From an uncultured Flavobacteriaceae bacterium (GTDB lineage Bacteria; Bacteroidota; Bacteroidia; Flavobacteriales; Flavobacteriaceae): a DNA stretch of 64,000 bases. Location of the stretch: the NCBI GenBank assembly GCA_947493535.1, contig CANLRK010000001.1:522879-586878 (forward strand), read 5' to 3'. The notes under the pieces were generated by a model, which was not told where the DNA came from, made no database searches, and saw only the letters and a program-made list of their open reading frames with translations. A program made the position numbers and the translations under genes. Of the stretch, positions 59,141 through 64,000 are shown piece by piece. Numbering within the stretch: the first letter of the stretch is position 1; the number at the start of each line of letters is the position of its first letter.

Positions 59141-61954
59141 ATGCAATACAATCATAAAGAAATAGAAAAAAAGTGGCAAAAGTACTGGGCAGATCAAGGT
59201 ACATTTAAAGCTGAAAATAATTCTGATAAGCCTAAATATTACGTGTTAGACATGTTTCCGTATCCATCAGGAGCAGGTTTACACGTAGGTCATCCGCTAG
59301 GATATATTGCCTCTGATATTTATGCACGTTATAAGCGTCATAAAGGGTTTAATGTATTGCACCCACAAGGGTATGATTCTTTCGGATTACCTGCTGAACA
59401 ATATGCAATTCAAACAGGACAACATCCAGCAATTACTACTGAAACGAATATCAAAACTTATCGTCGTCAGTTAGATAATATTGGGTTTTCGTTCGATTGG
59501 TCTCGTGAAGTTCGTACGTCAAATCCAGAATATTATAAATGGACACAGTGGATTTTTATTCAACTGTTCAATTCTTGGTACAATAAAGACACAGATAAAG
59601 CAGAAGATATTGCAACCTTAGTAGCAAAGTTTGAAGCAGAAGGAAATACGAATGTGAATGCAGTTTCTGATGAAGATATAACTATTTTTTCTGCGGAAGA
59701 ATGGAAAAACTTCTCTGACAAAGAACAACAAGAAATACTATTACAATACCGTTTAACTTTTTTATCGGATACTGAAGTAAACTGGTGTCCAGCACTAGGA
59801 ACTGTATTAGCAAACGATGAAATTGTAAACGGAGTTTCAGAACGTGGAGGGCATCCTGTAGTTCGTAAAAAAATGACTCAATGGTCTATGCGAATTTCTG
59901 CCTATGCACAACGTTTATTAGACGGATTACAAAATATTGATTGGTCACAGCCATTAAAAGATAGCCAAACTAACTGGATTGGTCGTTCACAAGGAGCGAT
60001 GGTATCTTTTGATGTAGATGGACACGATGCTAAAATTGATGTATTCACCACACGTCCTGATACTATTTTTGGAGTGTCTTTTATGACCTTAGCACCTGAG
60101 CACGATTTAGTGGCGCGAATCGTGACAGATGAGCAAAAAGATCAGGTAAATGCATATATTGAGGCAACAGCAAAACGTTCTGAGCGTGATCGTATGGCAG
60201 ATGTAAAAACTATTTCTGGGGTGTTTACAGGTGCGTATGCCTTACATCCGTTTACAGGAAAACAAGTGCCGATTTGGATTGGTGACTATGTATTAGCAAG
60301 CTACGGTACAGGTGCGGTTATGGCGGTACCTTGTGGTGACCAACGTGATTACGATTTCGCAAAACACTTCGGATTAGAGATTCCAAATATTTTTGCGAAT
60401 GTTGATATTTCTGAAAAAGCAAACGACGCTAAAGATGGAATTAAATTAGCAAACTCTGATTTCTTAGATGGTTTAAATTATAAGAAAGGAATGAAAACCG
60501 TCATCTACGAATTAGAAAAACGTGGATTTGGTTATGGAAAAATAAACTATCGTTTACGCGATGCAGTATTTAGTCGTCAGCGTTATTGGGGAGAACCTTT
60601 CCCGGTATATTACAAAGACGGAATGCCGCAAATGATTGATGCGAAGTATTTACCAATTGTATTGCCAGAAGTGGAAAAATATTTACCTACTGAAGATGGA
60701 AAACCACCGTTAGGAAATGCAGAAATTTGGGCATGGAACTGCGAAACCGCAGAGGTAGTTAGCAACGAACTTATTGATAATACCAAAGTCTTCCCATTAG
60801 AGTTAAACACAATGCCAGGGTGGGCAGGAAGCTCTTGGTATTTTAACCGTTATATGGACTCGAACAACGATGGAGAATTTGTAAGCAAGGAAGCTGTTGA
60901 TTATTGGAAAGAAGTTGATTTATATATTGGAGGTTCTGAACATGCAACAGGACATTTATTATACGCACGTTTTTGGCAAAAATTCTTATTTGATAAAGGG
61001 TTGTTACCAGTAGATGAGTTTGCCAAAAAACTGATCAACCAAGGAATGATTTTAGGAACTTCGGCAATAGTATACAGAGTTTCTGGAACAAATAAGTATG
61101 TTTCAATAGGATTAAAAGATCAATATCAAACAGAAGAATTACGTGTAGATGTAAAGTTAATTAACTCTTCTGATGAATTAGATTTAGAAGGGTTAAAGAA
61201 TTGGCAGCCTCAATTTGCAGATGCGGAGTTTGAGTTAGAAGATGGTAAATATATCGTTGGAAGAGAGGTAGAGAAAATGTCTAAACGATGGTTTAACGTG
61301 GTTAATCCTGATGATATTTGTGAAGAGTACGGAGCAGACAGTTTACGTTTATTCGAAATGTTCTTAGGTCCGTTAGAGCAAACCAAACCGTGGAAAACTT
61401 CAGGTATTTCAGGAGTGTATTCTTTCCTAAAGAAATTATGGAGATTATTTGCTGATGAAAACGGAATCAACGTTTCAGATGCAGAGCCAACCAAAGACGA
61501 GTTAAAAACATTACATAAAACCATTAAAAAAGTAGAAGAAGATATCGAGAACTTTTCGTTCAATACGTCCGTTTCTACCTTTATGATTGCAGTAAACGAG
61601 TTAACCGCTCAAAAATGTAATAAGCGCGCTATTCTAGAACCGTTGTTAGTATTAATTTCTCCGTATGCACCGCATATTGCAGAAGAATTATGGAGAAAGT
61701 TAGGACACAACGAGTCTATTGCAACTGTAGCTTTTCCAAAATTTGAAGAAAAACATTTAGTGGAGAGCTCGAAGAATTATCCAGTTTCTTTCAACGGAAA
61801 AATGCGTTTTACCTTAGAGTTACCATTGGATATGAGCAAAGATGAAATTGAAAAAACGGTAATGGCTCATGAAAAAACGCAACAGCAATTGCAGGGAAGA
61901 GTACCTAAAAAAGTAATTATTGTTCCTGGAAAGATTGTGAATATTGTAGGGTAA
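59141..61954 (+). CDS. leuS: Leucine--tRNA ligase
   Basis: 937 residues. Class I synthetase with HIGH-type motif HVGH (48-51), KMSKR at about 712-716, CP1 editing domain in the middle (TRPDTIFG and YGTGAVMAVP segments), and WAGSSWYFNRYMD of the catalytic domain. Longer than the Escherichia coli enzyme (860) mainly because of an insertion around residues 150-200 that is typical for Bacteroidota. Codon use is noticeably biased to preferred codons, as expected for a highly expressed gene. Confidence 0.98.
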   Translation: MQYNHKEIEKKWQKYWADQGTFKAENNSDKPKYYVLDMFPYPSGAGLHVGHPLGYIASDIYARYKRHKGFNVLHPQGYDSFGLPAEQYAIQTGQHPAITTETNIKTYRRQLDNIGFSFDWSREVRTSNPEYYKWTQWIFIQLFNSWYNKDTDKAEDIATLVAKFEAEGNTNVNAVSDEDITIFSAEEWKNFSDKEQQEILLQYRLTFLSDTEVNWCPALGTVLANDEIVNGVSERGGHPVVRKKMTQWSMRISAYAQRLLDGLQNIDWSQPLKDSQTNWIGRSQGAMVSFDVDGHDAKIDVFTTRPDTIFGVSFMTLAPEHDLVARIVTDEQKDQVNAYIEATAKRSERDRMADVKTISGVFTGAYALHPFTGKQVPIWIGDYVLASYGTGAVMAVPCGDQRDYDFAKHFGLEIPNIFANVDISEKANDAKDGIKLANSDFLDGLNYKKGMKTVIYELEKRGFGYGKINYRLRDAVFSRQRYWGEPFPVYYKDGMPQMIDAKYLPIVLPEVEKYLPTEDGKPPLGNAEIWAWNCETAEVVSNELIDNTKVFPLELNTMPGWAGSSWYFNRYMDSNNDGEFVSKEAVDYWKEVDLYIGGSEHATGHLLYARFWQKFLFDKGLLPVDEFAKKLINQGMILGTSAIVYRVSGTNKYVSIGLKDQYQTEELRVDVKLINSSDELDLEGLKNWQPQFADAEFELEDGKYIVGREVEKMSKRWFNVVNPDDICEEYGADSLRLFEMFLGPLEQTKPWKTSGISGVYSFLKKLWRLFADENGINVSDAEPTKDELKTLHKTIKKVEEDIENFSFNTSVSTFMIAVNELTAQKCNKRAILEPLLVLISPYAPHIAEELWRKLGHNESIATVAFPKFEEKHLVESSKNYPVSFNGKMRFTLELPLDMSKDEIEKTVMAHEKTQQQLQGRVPKKVIIVPGKIVNIVG

Positions 61955-61982
61955 AATTAGTAAGATTACTAAAGAAAATAAG

Positions 61983-62014
61983 AAATGCCAGTTCTTTTTG
62001 AGCTGGCATTTTAT
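61983..62014. terminator. Terminator between leuS and the type IX cargo gene
   Basis: AAATGCCAG / CTGGCATTT stem with T run. The right arm touches the stop codon of the convergent gene. Confidence 0.85.
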
Positions 62015-63819
62015 CGTTTTATAGCGAAGTGCGCTATAAATTCCCGTTGCTGACCTTTTGGGTTTTTGTCGGTATATTCAATTTTAAACCAATAGTCATC
62101 AGCGGGTAAAGGATTACCTTTATAGGTGCCATCCCAGCCACGGCTATTTTCATCTAGTTGAATAATTTCTTTACCAAATCGATCAAATATTATAATGCGT
62201 ACAAAGGCAAACTCTTCTTTACCAGCTATATTCCAATAATCATTAATTCCATCGCCGTTAGGAGTAAAAAATTTAGGGTAGCCTAACACAACTATTTCTA
62301 AAGTTTCAGTAAAACATCTAGATTGATCTGTTAATGTAATAGTATGAACGCCAGACGCTACATTGTTAAATAATCCGCTAGTTTGAAAAGGTTCATTATC
62401 AATACTAAACAAATAAGATCCATCTCCACTTGCTGTGGCTAAAATTTGATGAGAATCGCCAAAAGCTTCAGAAATCACTTCAGCATTAAAAAAATCGGGT
62501 CCGGTGTTAATCGTTAAATTGATTTGTTTTATCAATACACAATTTAAACTTAAATCTTCTATTCTCCCATATACCGTTTCAGGATTGTTAGCGTTTATAA
62601 AAGCGCTAGGGTTAGGAATTGCTCCAGCATTATTTATAGCATCTTCTTCTGTAAAGTGGAAGCTTATGTTATATGGGTTAATACTATTTAGTTCTGTAAT
62701 TAATGTTTCCTCAAAGAAGGTGAGGTTTATAGGGGTTATTCCATCTGGAGTACCATCTTTATCACAAACACTATGTTCTATAGGAGGCTCAGAAAAAACA
62801 ATGTTTGTAAATTCTACTGTTGTAGAGTCGGAGGTGGTAATACTACTTCCGTCACATAGTGTATAGGTAACTTCTGCTCTGTAATTATGCATACTTGTAG
62901 GGCATACCGTTATTTGATCTTGATTGGTTGCTAATACCGTTCCTGTAACATCATCATACCAAGTAATTTGTGTATTTGAAGCTCCTGTAGGAACAATTCT
63001 CCAAGCTTCATTTTCGGTAGTCCAATTACCGGTATTCCTGTTTGGTGGGGTAATACCTTGTGTTCCGTTGGCATTTTGGACTCCTATTAAACTGTTTCCG
63101 TTGTTCCAGTCATTACAAGTAGATTTTTTTTCAATGTATACTTCAATGATATTTGTAGATTCATATAATACCATTTGAAATGTTGAGTTTATATTAACGC
63201 AGTCAAACAAAGGGACTTTATAGTAACTTACAACCAACCTTCTGCAAGGAAAATCGCCAAATAGTTGCCACCCAATTTCACCTCCTTCACTTGGGTCTAT
63301 ATCATGAAAAACACCATATATAGCGTTTAATATTTTTTTAGGTTCTGCTGTAGATGGAAATTGTGCGTTTGGAATGCCTAAATTAAATTCCCAAGCGCAT
63401 TCATCTGCACCATCGTTAAAACCATTATCATTAATTAGGTTGATATTAAAAGAAATTGCTCCGTTAGAACTTACAACGGCTTCAGAATATTCTTGATTAA
63501 AAAAGCAAAAATTGAAAGGGAGAACGACTTTTGGGTCTGACCATACATCGTCGGTATTTACGCTTATAGGATTAGTTAGTCCGGAGAATGGAAATTCTGG
63601 ATCATAATCGATAGATTCAACACTGTAACTTGTTGGAGTTCCAGTTTCTGGATAGTTAGCAACTAAATCAATACAACCCGTATCCGAATTACAATTCATG
63701 TGTATGGTTTGGTTGTCGTTGATATCTGTGATAGTAACCTCAGGGCAACCGTTTAGCTGTCCAAATAGTATATATGGAAAAAAATAGAAGATATACTTTA
63801 TAGCTCGGTTACAATACAT
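62011..63819 (-). CDS. Type IX secretion cargo with type B C-terminal sorting domain
   Basis: 602 residues. Short N-terminal hydrophobic signal (IKYIFYFFPYILFGQ). Large N-terminal domain (about 30-290) with cysteine pairs, then a linker and Ig-like repeats. The C-terminal 90 residues form a gliding-motility-type (CHU_C, type B) sorting domain: FFTPNGDGINDYWNI, VRIIIFDRFGKEI, WDGTYKGNPLPADDYWFKIEY, ending AHFAIKR. Exported through the type IX system to the cell surface. Substrate and function of the N-terminal part are unknown. Confidence 0.93.
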   Translation of the reverse strand: MYCNRAIKYIFYFFPYILFGQLNGCPEVTITDINDNQTIHMNCNSDTGCIDLVANYPETGTPTSYSVESIDYDPEFPFSGLTNPISVNTDDVWSDPKVVLPFNFCFFNQEYSEAVVSSNGAISFNINLINDNGFNDGADECAWEFNLGIPNAQFPSTAEPKKILNAIYGVFHDIDPSEGGEIGWQLFGDFPCRRLVVSYYKVPLFDCVNINSTFQMVLYESTNIIEVYIEKKSTCNDWNNGNSLIGVQNANGTQGITPPNRNTGNWTTENEAWRIVPTGASNTQITWYDDVTGTVLATNQDQITVCPTSMHNYRAEVTYTLCDGSSITTSDSTTVEFTNIVFSEPPIEHSVCDKDGTPDGITPINLTFFEETLITELNSINPYNISFHFTEEDAINNAGAIPNPSAFINANNPETVYGRIEDLSLNCVLIKQINLTINTGPDFFNAEVISEAFGDSHQILATASGDGSYLFSIDNEPFQTSGLFNNVASGVHTITLTDQSRCFTETLEIVVLGYPKFFTPNGDGINDYWNIAGKEEFAFVRIIIFDRFGKEIIQLDENSRGWDGTYKGNPLPADDYWFKIEYTDKNPKGQQREFIAHFAIKR

Positions 63820-63923
63820 ACATGTTGTAGTTGAGGTTGTTCTTGTAAACGATTCAGGTCTAATAAGTTACGAAATTTATTTCTAATTAAGAAAGTAGAT
63901 GTTGTTTTTTTGTTTCTAAAAAC

Positions 63924-63952
63924 AAAAAGCCACTCATGTAGAGTGGCTTTTT
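63924..63952. terminator. Hairpin terminator downstream of the edge gene
   Basis: A5 GCCACTC / GAGTGGC T5, 12-bp stem with a 5-nt loop; works on either strand. It lies just downstream of the minus-strand gene that crosses the window end. Confidence 0.9.
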
Positions 63953-63975
63953 AGTGTTTATAAAATAGTGTTATT

Positions 63976-64000
63976 TTATCGTTTAATCGAGAAGTGTGCT
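63976..64000 (-). CDS. Type IX sorting domain protein, last residues only
   Basis: On the minus strand the last codons before TAA read A-H-F-S-I-K-R, nearly identical to the AHFAIKR end of the preceding type B cargo protein. The gene is cut by the window end, so only its C-terminus is seen. It indicates a tandem pair of paralogous secreted proteins. Confidence 0.7.

Overview
The window is AT-rich chromosomal DNA from a member of the Bacteroidota, most likely a marine Flavobacteriaceae of the Tenacibaculum/Polaribacter/Kordia type. Evidence: C-terminal type IX secretion type B sorting domains, a PID-CTERM-like small protein, DUF2480/DUF3078/DUF3098 families, the ftsX-DUF3098-uppP-truB gene order, near absence of Shine-Dalgarno sequences, and many copies of the Bacteroidota promoter box TAnnTTTG (a few with a TTTG box 18-19 bp upstream). 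No species is claimed.

Layout. 1-5.2 kb: SUF iron-sulfur operon (sufD cut by the window edge, sufS, a lipoprotein gene, sufE, a DUF59/SufT-like gene), then DUF2480 and DUF3078. 5.2-12.6 kb: hflX, a nuclease/phosphatase, an ArsC-like gene, an EamA transporter, a FemAB/GNAT-like gene, DUF1761, then yicC-gmk-nadD. 12.6-16.7 kb: accessory islet of secreted proteins and two cassette-like units whose ends carry matched inverted boundary sequences. 16.7-25.6 kb: gpsA, then a metal-homeostasis locus: a TonB-dependent receptor divergent from a DtxR/MntR regulator that leads a Mn/Zn ABC transporter operon; a DtxR-like operator lies between them. 25.5-32.9 kb: ribE, pdxA, yceD-rpmF-fabH-accB-accC (fatty acid initiation) and two accessory genes. 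32.9-36.7 kb: carbonic anhydrase plus SulP anion transporter, divergent from a TetR regulator with a palindromic candidate operator. 36.7-45.5 kb: tRNA-Met, mce, rbfA, a LolC/E-like permease, dusB, an Smr protein, lepA, SCO, rseP and two tandem tRNA-Asn genes.

45.5-53.5 kb is the most variable region: small membrane proteins, lipoproteins, a propeller lipoprotein, a DUF3857/transglutaminase gene followed by the frameshifted remains of a second copy, six dispersed copies of a roughly 100-bp intergenic repeat, and a 780-bp gene-free stretch holding two similar tandem hairpins followed by a terminator-like hairpin (a candidate structured RNA). 53.5-64 kb returns to housekeeping: adenine deaminase, tag, a thioredoxin-like gene, ftsX-DUF3098-uppP-truB, leuS, and two type IX-secreted proteins, the last cut by the window end.

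Themes for a second look: the cassette-like units at 13.7-15.1 kb, the tandem structured element at 53.0-53.2 kb, several genes whose start codon lies exactly 4 nt after a promoter-like box (possible leaderless transcripts), and hairpin terminators placed inside the suf and acc gene clusters.
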